DNA of 56,245 nucleotides from Diphasiastrum complanatum (taxonomy: Eukaryota > Streptophyta > Lycopodiopsida > Lycopodiales > Lycopodiaceae), in assembly GCA_029204225.1 (NCBI GenBank), contig CM055096.1, positions 40,226,970-40,283,214 on the forward strand, read 5' to 3'. Below are positions 1 to 13,599 of the stretch, one piece after another. The position numbers and the translations under genes were made by a program. The notes under the pieces are model-generated. The model saw only the letters and a list, made by a program, of their open reading frames with translations, was not told the origin of the DNA and did not search any database. The stretch's first letter is position 1; each line of letters starts with the position of its first letter.

Positions 1-2611
<2,611 letters not shown>

Positions 2612-3534
2612 GGGCAAGTTTCCACCCATTATATAAACTCCAAATGCCTAGGAATATTTCATATAGGATGCCAATTCTCAACCAATTTTTTTTTTTTTCC
2701 TTTACATGCGATAAATGCAGTCAGTCACCATGCACTAGCTCCATATGCCCTAATTAGAGCATCTGGGCCCTCACAAGGTTATTAATTACATTTCTGGCCT
2801 AGTCCGGAAGGGTGAGGCATAATTAATAAACTCGTACACTGGAGTACCGAATATCCAAGTCTAGGATTATGCAGAATCCTATATACAGGACATGGACGTA
2901 ACATTTCCTCTCTCTCTCATTGTTGTGCACTCTGTCCTCATAACGAGAAATGAAAACAAAAATCGATCTTTTAACTTTCACACTTACCCAAAAAATCATT
3001 ACTCTTAGTTTGACTTCAAACATCAAATAAGTACTTAAAGATAGAACTATTTTCCAATTAGTTATCTCTACTTTGAAGTTTGAATAATCACCTCCAGTCC
3101 AAATACTATCCACAATTTCTCATAGACAATTCATAAATTATTCTTGGTACAAATACTCTCAAAATATCCAAAAAAAAAACTAAGGTACAGTTGTTCATCC
3201 TACTAGCGTCTCTAGAAGATCCATCAAGATAAAAATAATTCTAACTCAACCTTGAGTGTTATGTCCATGTCCAGTACAAGGGATTCAGAATAGTCCTTGA
3301 CATGGATATTCGATTCTCTAGTGTATGAGCTTATTTGTTATGCTACGTCATTCCAGACTAGGCCAAAAATGTAGTTAATAACCTTGTGAGGGCCCAAATC
3401 CTCTAATTAGGAATTATGGAGCTAGTGCATGGTGATTGACTGTTTTTAGTGCATGAATAGGAGATCAAAAGTAATTGGCCTACAGGGAATATTTCTTGGA
3501 TTTTGGGGCCTATATCTCTTGTAGGAACTTGCCC
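2612..3534. repeat. Imperfect inverted repeat (foldback or MITE-like), arms about 280-294 bp
   Basis: The left arm (about 2612-2905) matches the reverse complement of the right arm (about 3256-3534) over its whole length. The clearest match is the block ccctcacaaggttatt on the left, whose complement lies at about 3379-3394. By eye the arms agree at roughly three quarters of positions, with small gaps, around a loop of about 350 bp. No transposase is encoded and I could not find a target duplication. It could be an old foldback element or two fragments of one repeat in opposite orientation. It lies next to the internal end of the minus-strand LTR to the right. Confidence 0.65.
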
Positions 3535-3639
3535 ACCTCATTTCCAGTTGCCAGGATCCTCTCCTCTCTTGCATTTAGTCACCATGGCTTGGGGGTGAAG
3601 CAGACACTGATATCACTCTATGGGCAAAATAAGATATCA

Positions 3640-3651
3640 GCTCTAATACCA
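3640..3651 (-). promoter_or_regulatory. Primer binding site (tRNA-iMet type), minus strand
   Basis: Read on the minus strand this is TGGTATTAGAGC, one base from the plant initiator tRNA-Met primer site TGGTATCAGAGC used by most copia elements. It marks the inner edge of a 5' LTR lying to its right, with the rest of that element to the left. Only about 100 bp of that internal region remain before the inverted repeat begins. Confidence 0.65.
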
Positions 3652-4390
3652 CTTCTATCGAAAGAAAAATAAGAAAATTATTATAACCAGGGCCATGGAT
3701 TACTTAGAGAATGGAGTTATGAGCAGTTCTTTATGTGAGAAATCAGATTATCAGTGTAGGAGTCATACACTGCCGTGAAAGAGAGATTGCAAAGGAATTA
3801 GGCATCTCAAACAGCCATGCAATCCTCTAATACTGATAATATGATATGAAGAGAGTGTAGAATTAATTCAAACGTCAGAGACAGCCATACAAATCTCTTC
3901 TTAATAGCGTTTGTGTGAGAGGAGCGAGAGTTAGCATTCAACAAGAATGCAGAGGTGTAGAACAATAGCGAATTTGTATTGAAGTTGTAAATACAACGAT
4001 CAGACCACAATACAATTGCGTTGATAAGCACGTGATCCTACTAACAAATTCAAGACAGTTTCTAAGGTTCTAAAATAGTCCTCTCTCTCTATATATATAT
4101 CACTAACTCTAAGAAATCAACTACTAATAAAGGGCGTTCTCCACTATCTGAGCTTACGTATCATCATGCCTACCACAATCGCTCAATTACATGTATATAT
4201 ACATATCAACTAAAAAATCTTGTACTAACTTAACTTTACAATTACAAGATTGATAACAACCGTTAATCTAATTAGTGGATCAGTACGTTGATGGAGCGTG
4301 AAGGCCTTTTGGTCTGATAGCGAAAATCTGTATATTTCTGCAGATTGGAAATGCGACACTCCTTGGCTTTTTGGCCGTTGCCTTTACCTG

Positions 4391-4536
4391 AGGGCAGCCT
4401 TCAAGATTTGCAAGATGCCTTCGGCATTTGGAAGACACCTTCAACGTTTGAGATGCCTTCGGCGTTACACCTTCAATGTTTGGAAGACACCTTCAGTGTT
4501 TGAGATACCTTCGGCGTTTGAAAGACACCTTCGGCC
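4391..4536 (-). repeat. U3 short tandem repeats (about 20 bp), copy A; second set at about 10098-10240
   Basis: Several imperfect repeats of the form CCTTCRGCGTTTGRAAGACA follow one another, alternating between an AAGACACC and an AGATRCC ending. They lie upstream of the TATA-like run in element orientation. Short reiterated boxes in this position act as enhancers in some plant copia LTRs such as tobacco Tnt1 and Tto1. That role is inference here. Confidence 0.65.
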
Positions 4537-4742
4537 TAGTGTAAATACAACGATCAGGCCACAATATAGTTGCGCTGATAAGCGCGTGATCCTTCAAGAC
4601 AATTTCTAAGGTTCTAAAATAGTCCTCTCTCTATATATATATAACTAACTCTAAGAAGTCAGCTACTAATAAAGGGCGTTCTCCGCTATCTGAGCTTACG
4701 TATCATCATGCCTACCACAATCGCTCAATTACATGTATATAT

Positions 4743-4825
4743 CATAGTTGCACCACGATTCGCGAATCGCGATCAGAATCGCGATCCCGATTCGCGATTC
4801 GGGATTTTCCCAGAATCGTGTAGAA
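4743..4825. repeat. hAT left terminus with subterminal palindromic repeats
   Basis: After the terminal CATAGTTGCACC, the motif CGATTCGCGAATCGCGAT and partial versions (AATCGCGAT, CGATTCGCGATTCGGG) recur about five times in 75 bp, in both orientations. Subterminal clusters of short repeats are the usual transposase-binding sites in hAT elements. Confidence 0.8.
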
Positions 4826-5158
4826 TCGAATTTTTTTTTTTTTTTTGAAATTTTTTTGTGCAATATGGGTATCAGATGAAAACTTTGATCGAGGGGAGTA
4901 TGATTGTGTAGTTTGCCAACTGTTTCAGGTGCAGGATGGTCCCTTTACGCTAAAGCTGCATCCCATATAAAAAAAAGAGAACACATTGGGGCATTCCTAG
5001 TGAGCATAGCAGGAATCTCCCTTTCTCTGATTCTCCCTCTCTCTATCTCTCTCTGATCACGATTCACAACAAACGGAACTAAAATCATGTTGAACAAAAA
5101 CCTAGCTGAATCATTCTGAACTTTAGCCTTAAATGAAACAATTTTTGACAAAACAACC

Positions 5159-5161
<3 letters not shown>

Positions 5162-5223
<62 letters not shown>
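5162..5223. repeat. (CT)n microsatellite inside the hAT element
   Basis: About 31 uninterrupted CT units in the noncoding part of the hAT element between its left end and the transposase stop. The Arg-Glu frame across it is not a gene. Confidence 0.97.
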
Positions 5224-5225
<2 letters not shown>

Positions 5226-5394
5226 CACCATAAATCATAAACCATACAACCGAAGTTACTGAACTAAAACCACAAAGAACAATACTGAATCACGACAATG
5301 TTGTGAATAGGATCATCATAATATATAATATCGGGCCACATGGCACCAAAAAGGGGTACAATGATATTCCATGAACGTAATGAGAACTATATAA

Positions 5395-8300
5395 CTAAGG
5401 CTCGTCAGAGTCATGGTAGGATAAATTATCCGAATCTGTGGACTGCAGATCCCATGGGTCCGCAGATGAATCGGAACTGGAGGGAGCCATATGTCGTGGT
5501 GTGGCCCTGGCTCTGCTGCATGCTCTGGATCCCTGCTGCGTGACCTGGCTCTGGACCACCCCCCTCTCCCTGCCTCTACCTCTGCCTCTGCCTCTGCCTC
5601 TCTCCCCTCCTCTGGCCCCCATCTGGCTGCCCCCAGCCCTGTGTCTACTCCGTCGTGCCTATGTGTCAGGTGGCCGTAACCCTACGCCCTGGGATGGCCC
5701 TACCCACTGTGATGATGTCTGGCCGACAACTGCCTGTGATGCTCCACTCTTGTCTACAAAAAGAGTACTCAGTCCCCCCCTCCTAGAACCTCTAGGTCTC
5801 CCCCTAGGCCTACGTGCAGGAATGGCTGGCTCCTCCTCTGTCTCTGCATCAGAGTCCACCAGCAGGTCAGCCAGGTCACCCCCCTGTGCCTCCGCCCACA
5901 TCTCCTCGTCCTCCTCTGTATCTCCCTCAACCCACTCCTCCTCCTCCACATAGTCTACCCCGAGCATCTCTCCACCCTCCGAGACCTCGTCATCTCTCTC
6001 CTCAGCCCTCTCCCTCTGCCTCTCTGTCCTCCTCTGCTGCCGTAAAGCCCGTGCGTCAGCCTGTGCCTATCTGTAGAGCTCTCTATGAATCTCATCATCC
6101 ATCTCCTCCTGTGTGAGTGGTGCCAGAGGAGCAACAGCTATCGAATCCACCAAGCAAGTGTCGGGGTCCACCTGCAACCAAAAACAATACATTGTTGTTA
6201 GGCAGGTATTGTGCAACTCACTGCATATTTTGAAAGCAAATCAACTCACCAAAGCATACCAAGAAAAAAGAGGTGATGATGTGACTCACCTTGAGCATCT
6301 GACCCTCTCCTCGTGTGCGCCTCAGCATACGGCCGTTGGTGTTCACAAACACCAACCGCCTACACTGCTCGATGGACAACCTGTTCCTCTTCTACGTGTG
6401 ATACAAGGCCCAGGTGCTCCAATTCTGCTCACAAGCTCTTGCAGAACAGTCCTATGCAAGGACTCTCTCAGCCAATCGCCTCAGGTCACCTAGGATGCGC
6501 CCGTGGATGCACCACCATGTAACGGGCCTCAGCTGATCCTCCCTCCGCCGACTCTGCTCTCCATCGAAAGGAAACTGGAAGCGCTCAAATGCGAGCAGCT
6601 GGCTTGCAATGTTGGCCAGCATCGGACCTATTGGCAAAAGGAAAAACATGGCACATGTAAGACCCCTCAAATTCAGACACTACCAATGAGTACAATACTG
6701 CAGTAACATTGCTACCAAATGATTTCTCACACGTACCTAGTCCGGGCCATACGCGCTCCGTGTACTCCACCCATCCCCGGTGCAGCTCCGGATCGTCCCT
6801 CTCTCGTGTAGAGCGCCACAAGGGGTGTAACATGTGGGCTACGGCGTGGATGGGTTGGTGGAAGTAGTCTCATCTGGCCTCCCAGATGCGTGAGATCTCG
6901 CGCCTCCTGCAGCAGACAAATTACAACAATTACTAAACCATAGCATAAAAGAAATGCATCAGACTCGAGTGAGAAACAACAAACTAGACACTGAAGAGTC
7001 ATACCTATGCTCGTCCAAGGCTGACAACAAAATCCCCTCGCCGATGCGCTCCATGAACTCGTAAATGAGACCGAGGGTGCACCCCTCACGGTCTACCACA
7101 CGCAGCACTCTATAAATGGGTAGAAGGATCCCACTAATCTCCTCAGCAGCTCTCCAGAACTCGTCGCCGTACACAGTGGACTGGAAAAATGCCGAATGGG
7201 GGAGGTCTGTAAAGTCCCGGAAGGCCACGCTGGAAACCATCCACCGCAATGCATCCTTCACCACCACCAATCGCTCTAGCACCAAGAAGTAAAACGCAAA
7301 GCGTGTGGGTGCGGGCTTCTTCAAGTTTAGGGTGGAGAAGGTGCGGAATAGGGCCAACACACGCCTCTTCCTGGTGACAAAAGTGACCAGGCGCATGGCC
7401 GTAGAAGTGATCTGCAACACAAACACCCAGTAAAAAAGTTTAGACAGTAGTTGAGACGTGGTTAGCAGCATCGAAGGAAGAAAGCATATCAAATAGAACA
7501 AACTATACCTCTCTGATCCATGGAAGCGCACATAGGTCATGGATGAGCAAGTCTATGCAATGTGCAGCACAGGGTGTCCACACAATGCTAGGGTGCTCCC
7601 TCATCATAATCTCGCCCATCTGCTTGCAGTTTGAGGCGTTGTCGGTGACAACCTGAACCACGTGCTCATCTCCGATGTTAGCAATAACATTCTAATGACC
7701 TCCCATATGAAATCGGCTGTGATGGCGTCACCACCTCGAGTGGCATCCATGCCACGTAGGAATACTGTGCCAAGCGGGCAAGAAACCAAGACATTGATGA
7801 AAGATCGCCAACGAATGTCGGTCCATCCATCGCTCAGTATCGTGCATCCATACTTGTCGCAAAACACCCATTAGCTACATGCAAAAATTACGGCACCAAT
7901 AAATCCTAAACACATGCAAAGAGATTACAAAGACAAGTTACTTACTGCTGCCAAGCTGAGCGAATGGAACTCAACTCCCACGTGATGGTCTCCTCCTCCT
8001 GACGAAGCAACCTGTCTCGTAGTGCCTCTGGCCTGGGAGGTGTCCATGTAGCATCCACGGCCGCCATCTGTGCACAGAACTCCCCGAACACCCAAGTGTC
8101 AGCAAGAGCAAAGGCAATGCCGCACTCGTAAAAGAACTGGCCAGTCGAGTGCAACGGGCCTGCTGCTCTCTCTGCCAGCCGCATCGATCAAGGGTTTGTT
8201 GCCTGGGCCTAACCCCTCTCTGCTGTGTATATGGTGCTCGTGGTCTGGCATGCCCAACGGATGGCTGATCTGTGGGTGTGTCACTCTCTCTGGCAACATC

Positions 8301-8942
8301 TGCCGAAGCATGTGGTGCATCTGCTGCCGAGGAGGAGGGTCGAGAAGCACCCGCTGCTGCTGAACCAACATGCTCATCTGATGGTCCTGCTGCTGCTGCG
8401 GATGGAACTGAAGGTGCTCTACTGGGCCTTGCATCTGAACCATGCTCTGCCCGTGCTGTACTGGGCCCTGCAGCTGTACCATGCTCTGCCCGTGATGTAC
8501 TGGGCCCTGCACCTGTACCATGTCCAACCCATGATGTACTACGCCCTGCAGCTATACCATGCCCTGCCCGTGATGTACTGGGCCCAATATCCATGGTAGG
8601 CCCTGCCTGTCTGCCTGTGAGCCCTCCTGCATGCCTACCTGTAGCTGCTCCTGCTGCCTGTCCCTGTCTAGAACCCTGTGATGCAGTATCGGGCCTGTAC
8701 ATGGTAGACAGCCTCTGCAGATCCTCATCAGAAATCCTGGGGCAATCAGATATGCCCAATGTTCGCCCATCTGGCCCTCTGACCCGCAGCAAGTGAGCCC
8801 TAACCCTGGTGAGTGATCCTGTGAAGTGACCACCGCAATGCAAGCATCTCCATCTGCGGGTGCCTGAGCCATGGTGTGTGCCCACATCCCCGTCGGTAAG
8901 CTCAACCTCGGCCCAAAGGCCTCGGTCCCGCACTGGCATCAT
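5395..8942 (-). pseudogene. hAT transposase with BED zinc finger, multi-exon, inactivated
   Basis: Read on the minus strand from an ATG at 8942. First comes a BED-type zinc finger (WRCLHCGGHF, then RVRAHL and a Cys), then a Ser/Ala-rich linker with 15-residue repeats. A conserved block around 8184-7950 leads to the DUF659/RNase-H-like core (CTILSDGWTD near 7840; VVTDNASNCKQMGEI near 7650). The hAT dimerisation region follows (about 7410-7010, 6640-6480 and 6470-6300), then an acidic and Arg-Gly-rich tail ending at 5395. Introns with GT-AG ends are seen at 7875-7945, 7412-7508, about 6909-7005, about 6650-6735 and about 6172-6290. Apparent frameshifts near 8190 and 7690 and TAG/TAA codons near 7870, 6455, 6395, 6070 and 5667 break it. 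The stops are compatible with CAG/CAA-to-TAG/TAA change. Family call is firm; exact exon edges are inferred. Confidence 0.88.
8423..8592 (-). repeat. Coding minisatellite in the transposase linker, 45-bp period
   Basis: About four imperfect 45-bp units, each encoding a variant of GPSTSRAEHGTAA on the minus strand. The period is a multiple of three, so copy number can change without breaking the frame. It lies between the BED finger and the catalytic core. Confidence 0.8.
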
Positions 8943-9814
8943 ATCAACACGACCCTGAACCTGCAAACAACAAATAATCAGGCAAACATTCAGTAGAAAA
9001 AAAATACATTGCATTGAACAACATTACCGAGCTCAAATAGAGTTCAAAATACCAGAGCACACATCAGAACGATTACAGTTCACACATTATATCAAGTGCC
9101 AAAGAAGAACATGAGATTAGGACGTGGGATAGAATAATTTCTGTATGAGGGATAACAGGCGACTGACGTTAGCGTCGGAGTCCGTGCAGGCATAAAGGAG
9201 TGCAGTGTGGGCCTAAATCGTGCCCCTAGTAGATGTTTGCACGATGGTCCACGCCTAAACCCTAAAAAGTATGGAATCAGGACATGAAAATTGAAATTTG
9301 TGATACGGACGTAGACGGGCGGAACGGAGGTCATAGGAGTCTGTGCAAGCATGTGGAAATGCATTCTAGGCTCAAACATCACCTCACTCGGTTTTCAACA
9401 AGCCATTCCATGGAAATGGCCAAAACAAGCATTTGGAATGTGGTGTTCAAATCTCGCTAGGCGTGCGTGACGGTTGAAACTGATGCTGCAAAAATCACTG
9501 TGGGCATGAAGAAAGGTGGTCTAGAGCCAGACTACGCTCGATTTGGTTGCCTACAGCTCAATATCAACAATTGCAAAAAATCAAGCCTACACTTACCAAA
9601 TATCAAAATTTGGTCGTTTCGCTCTCCACGAAGCTCAGACCCACCCGGCACCGTGCACACCAACTCCGTATCGTCGAGTAGATGCCTGCCAAGTATTCAC
9701 TTGCGAAGATTGGACGCCCACGGCTCTCAGAAAAAAAATTTGCCTCCTCCACTGTTGGCGCGGTTCTGTGCGCGAGGAGGAGGCCGAAAATCGGGTTTTT
9801 GTTTTTGTTTTTTT

Positions 9815-9895
9815 GCGATTCTGTCCACGATTCGCTGCAGCGAATCGCGATTCCCGAATCGCGAAGCTGGCGAATCGCGATTCGCTGCATCTATG
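9815..9895. repeat. hAT right terminus with subterminal palindromic repeats
   Basis: Mirror of the left terminus: repeated GCGAATCGCGATTC blocks end in gcatctatg at the outer edge. The reverse complement starts CATAGATGCAGC, matching the left end except for small differences. Together with the 8-bp target duplication this fixes the element boundary. Confidence 0.85.
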
Positions 9896-10293
9896 GTATA
9901 TATATATATCAGCTGAAAAATCTTGTACTAACTTGACTTTACAATTACAAGATTGATAACAACCGTTAATCTAATCAGTGGATCAATACGTTGATGGAGC
10001 GTGAAGGCCTTTTGGTCTGATAGTGAAAATTTGTATATTTCTGCAAACTAGAAATGCAACACTCCTTGGCCTTTTGGCCATTGCCTTTACCTGAGGGCAG
10101 CCTTCAAGATTTGTAAGATGCCTTCGGCATTTGGAAGACACCTTCAGCGTTTGAGATACCTTTGGCATTACACCTTCAATATTTGGAAGACACCTTCAGC
10201 GTTTAAGATACCTTCGGCGTTTGAAAGACACCTTCGGCCTAGTGTCGGGCAGGTGTCGCCTGTCAGAAACTTAGTGTAAAAACACAGTGTCGG

Positions 10294-10387
10294 GTTTTTC
10301 GCATTTTTCGGTAGTGCAAAAAATGTGAGTTAAAACCAAATTGTAGCGACTATTCATGTTCTGCAGGTTACATTTGTGAGAGTAAAA
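10294..10387. repeat. Left copy of a 94-bp direct repeat flanking a copia fragment
   Basis: Shares tttttcgcattttt, then gttctgcaggttacattt and gagagtaaaa, with the copy at 13506-13599 in the same orientation. By eye roughly 85% of positions agree. The copia-derived coding block lies exactly between the two copies. Confidence 0.85.
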
Positions 10388-13300
10388 GCTTGAATGTACC
10401 TCAACACTCTTTGTAGAGCTTTCCAGGGTTGTAGGCCTGGATTGGACATGTACTGAGACAGTGTGTTGTAGGCCTGGATTGGACATGTACTGAGATAGTG
10501 TGCTTACTACATATGCTAGATCAGGTCCTGTGTAGATCATAGAATACATAATAGATCCTATGACAGACAAATAAGGATACCTGCACATTTCTTGCTGATC
10601 TGCTTGAGTTTTTGGGCACATATCTTTGGACAGCTTAGCTCCAGGATCCATAGATGTGTCTATAGGCTTGCAGTCCTCCATGTCATATCTACGAAGTACA
10701 TTAGTCAAGTAGGATTCTTGGCTTATAGTTATCCTTCTGCCTGTGCGATCTCTGCTGATCTCTATACCAAGAAGGTAATGGACTAGGCCTAAATCAGTCA
10801 TCTCAAACTCTGATGAAAACAGAGATTTGGTTTTCTGTAATCTGATTTGAATTGATGATAATTAAAGAATCATCAACGTACAATGCTATTATGACATAGC
10901 TTGACCTTTATGCCTAAGATATACATTGCAGTCTATGGAGCAAGAAGTAAAATTGTGCTGTAACAAGAAGTGATTAATTATGTCATACCAGGCCCTAGGA
11001 GCTTGCTTAAGACCATATAAAGCCTTATGCAATTTACATACCAGATGCTCCTTGCCTTGAAGGACGTAACCTTTTGGTTGATAGATGAATATATCTTCTT
11101 GTATAAATCCATGTAGGAATGTTGTCTAGATGTCCATCTAGTGAATGTCCAGATCTTCTACAGTAGCTATAGCCAGTAAGGTACGAATAAACTGATGCTT
11201 TACCACTGGACTAAAGGTCTCAATGTACTCTATCCCATATACTTATTCAAAGCCTTTAGCCACTAGTCTAGCTTTCCATTTGGATATGGATCCATTTGGT
11301 TTAAGCTTTAGCTTAAAGATCCACTTGGACTCAATTGGTTTTACACCAGTACGAGGATTGACAAGACTCCAAGTCTTGTTCTCCATTAGAGACTGATACT
11401 CAGCATCCATGGCAGCCTTCTAATTGTCTGCATCAGGCATTGACAGAGCTTCTACAACTGTGGCAGGTTCATCATGACTGATGAACGCCTAAGGGACATA
11501 ACGATTAGGTTGTTGTCATTGTTTTGCAGACCTTCGAACTACATGTGCTTGAGTGGATGATTCTCCTTGGTGAATGACTGGGATCGTTGCATCTTGTGTT
11601 TGAACAATCGTGGGTCTAAGCCCATCGAAGGTTAGTGGAGCTGTTGGGACAAACTCCTTTGTCTAAACAGTCATAGGTCATTGCCTAACGATGGATGGTG
11701 GAGTTGCTATGGCATACTCTTGTATCGGTTGCTTCTATTTTAAATCGTGATACTTGTCTTCAAGAAAGACAACATCACGGTTGACTGAGATATGACCTGA
11801 ATCAACATCATAGACACGATATGCTTTATGTGATGTTGAGTAGTCGATGAAGATGTTCTTACGTCTTACTGGGTTCAGCTTTTTCCTCAGATCAGATGGC
11901 ACTTGTGCATAGCAAAGACATCTGAAAACACGTAGGTGTTTCAAGCTTGGTTTGTAGCCGTAGTAGGCTTTAAAAGGTGTCTTGGAATCAACTACTTTAG
12001 TGTTGATAGCAGACCGTAGAGATTGCTTCTGCCCAAAATGTTTGACGTAAATGGACGTTGGCTGTCATGGATCATGCAACTTCTAGTAGTGTGCGGTTCT
12101 TCCGCTCAGCTACTCCATTCTGTTGAGGAGTGTGACTTGTAGTGAACTGATGGTGCACGCCATATGAAGACAGATAGTCCTTCATTTCATTTGATAAGTA
12201 CTCTCCCCCTGAATCAGATTGTAGGGCCTTGATTCTCTGACCAGTTTGATTCTCAGCATATTGCTTGAATTCCTTGAAGTAATTGAATGCTTCAAACTTG
12301 TTAGTAATGAACATTACTCTGGTAAAATGGGAGTAGTCATCAATGAATGTAATAAAATATAGAGCCTTACCCAAGGAAGGTACACTCATAGGACCACATA
12401 AGTCATTGTGTATCAGTGACAAAATGGACTTGGCTCTTCTGGCATGTCCTCTTGGAAATCTGGTTCTAGGTTGTTTGTCTAGTAAGCAACTTTCATAGAC
12501 AGATTGATTAGTTGTGGTAACATCATTTATATTCATGTCCTTGACCATTTTGTTATGATGCATATACAAGATTGAACACATGTTTAGATGTCCTAATCTC
12601 TAATGCCATAACTTAGCATCTGAACAACTCACATAAAGTGCAACATCATGACTCAGTATGTACAGTTTTCTTCTCTGTAAGTAGAGAGGATTTTCTTTGA
12701 ATTCTCATCTAAATTAGTACATCGCCTAGCAGTAAACAAAGCTCTATAACCTTGATCAGTGTTCTTGCTTATAGACAGTAAGTTCTTTGTTAATTTGGGT
12801 ACATAAAGTACACCATTAAGCTGCCTAGTGATGCCATCAGAGAATTGTAGTCAAATAGAGCCTTGGCCTTCAAGTTGATGTGAACTGGAGTCACCAAAGA
12901 AGATGTACTTCGATTTTGTAGCTGTGAGTGTAGAGAAGAGGTCTTTGCATGGCGTCATATGTTGAGAGGAACCTGAATCGAGATACTATTGATGGGCATC
13001 TCTACTGGGTTGATCTTGTACCATCAGCGCTCTCTCATCTTCTTGTGAATCTTTGACCATATCAGAGTTGCTTTGTTGCTACTGCTGCATCTTCTTTTTG
13101 GCTTCATTATGCTTGAGGATGTGACAGACCTTGATATCATGGTTGGTTCTTTTGCAATACCTGCAAAATAGCTTGGTCTTGGACAATGTTTGGTTGTGTT
13201 GTTGTTGTGGTGGTTGCAAGGTTGCTGGCTGTTTTGCCTTTGTCTTCTTGTCCTTGAAGCCTTTTTTCTTCTTGGACTACTGCTTGGTTGAGTAGAGTGC

Positions 13301-13515
13301 CATGGATTTGGTACTCGTTGACGTGGACAAGCTTTTCCTCCTTACTTCTTCCTGCAACAGACTTGCTATCAATTTTTGTAGGGACAACGTAGGAGTGTTG
13401 CTAAGAAGCAACACTAAATTGTCATAGGAGGATGGAAGAAGAAGAGACATGGTAGAGTCTTCTTCTGATATAGGTGATCCTACTGCAGCCAGTTGGTTTA
13501 GCAACTGTTTTCGCA
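10388..13515 (-). pseudogene. Ty1-copia gag-pol fragment, minus strand, many stops
   Basis: From right to left in coding order: a gag piece (about 13515-13270, LLNQLAAVGSPISEEDSTM), a CCHC-like region near 13160, protease (YLDSGSSQHMTP near 12985), integrase core (12581-12072, with DSGGEYLSN and PQQNGVAERKNR), integrase C-terminal region (11944-11735), and reverse transcriptase. RT shows ALYGLKQAPRAWYD near 11000 and YVDDSLII near 10870. RT coding stops at RVLRYIQ at about 10390, so the RNase H end, both LTRs and the start of gag are missing. Numerous stops and frame changes, some compatible with CAG-to-TAG or TGG-to-TAG change, show an old inactive copy. It abuts a direct repeat at each end. 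Confidence 0.9.
10428..10501. repeat. 37-bp tandem duplication inside the RT coding region
   Basis: Two adjacent copies of gttgtaggcctggattggac plus 17 bp, differing at one position (gagaca versus gagata). Thirty-seven is not a multiple of three, so it shifts the RT frame. It is a recent slippage or end-joining duplication within an already dead element. Confidence 0.9.
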
Positions 13516-13599
13516 TTTTTTGACAGTGCGAAAAACATGAGTAAAAACCAGATTGTAGCGACAGTTCATGTTCTGCAGGTTACATTTGCGAGAGTAAAA
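13506..13599. repeat. Right copy of the 94-bp direct repeat
   Basis: See the left copy at 10294-10387. The first bases (ttttcgca) overlap the beginning of the copia gag frame, so the shared tttcgcattttt may be microhomology at the junction rather than part of the original repeat. Confidence 0.8.

Larger units (their letters stand above)
4743..9895 (-). mobile_element. hAT-superfamily DNA transposon, 5,153 bp, 8-bp TSD gtatatat
   Basis: Both ends are exact. gtatatat flanks the element at 4735-4742 and 9896-9903, and the uninterrupted copy A of the host repeat shows the empty site. The ends are short inverted repeats, CATAGTTGCACC on the left and CATAGATGCAGC on the right read inward. Both ends carry clustered CGATTCGCGAATCG palindromic repeats. 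An 8-bp duplication is diagnostic for hAT, and the minus strand encodes a BED-finger/hAT transposase in several exons. The transposase is broken, so the element cannot move itself, but its ends look usable by a related transposase. Confidence 0.95.
3987..10243. repeat. Tandem duplication of about 550 bp inside the LTR; second copy split by the hAT element
   Basis: Copy A is 3987-4540. Copy B is 4541-4742 continued at 9904-10243. Both begin gtaaatacaacgatcag and end at cttcggcctagt. Each holds the U3 repeats, the TATA-like run and the same cttacgtatcatcatgcc block. The copies differ by scattered substitutions. Copy A preserves the empty hAT target site around 4196, which confirms the hAT insertion point in copy B. 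Confidence 0.9.
3652..10265 (-). mobile_element. Copia-type 5' LTR, minus strand, internally duplicated and split by a hAT transposon
   Basis: In minus orientation the segment begins TGACAGGCGACACC at 10265 and ends at the primer site at 3651. It has a U3-like part with short tandem repeats, a TATA-like run next to a CT tract (about 4080-4110 and 4625-4650), then an R/U5-like part. Without the hAT insertion and its duplicated target the LTR is about 1.45 kb, of which about 0.55 kb is an internal tandem duplication. The matching 3' LTR and coding region are not visible nearby, so only the 5' end of this element survives. The outer boundary is inferred from TG...CA ends and is less certain than the inner one. 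Confidence 0.6.

Noticed and set aside
5438-6116. Plus-strand Pro/Ser/Leu-rich frames of 100-171 codons
   Set aside because: They are antisense to the acidic and Arg-Gly-rich tail exons of the hAT transposase; the minus strand explains the composition.
8070-8796. Plus-strand Cys/Ala-rich frames of 97-174 codons
   Set aside because: Antisense shadows of the transposase linker minisatellite and following exon.
9467-9956. Overlapping plus-strand frames running out of the hAT right end
   Set aside because: No domain; they cross the hAT boundary and target duplication, so they cannot be an ancestral gene.
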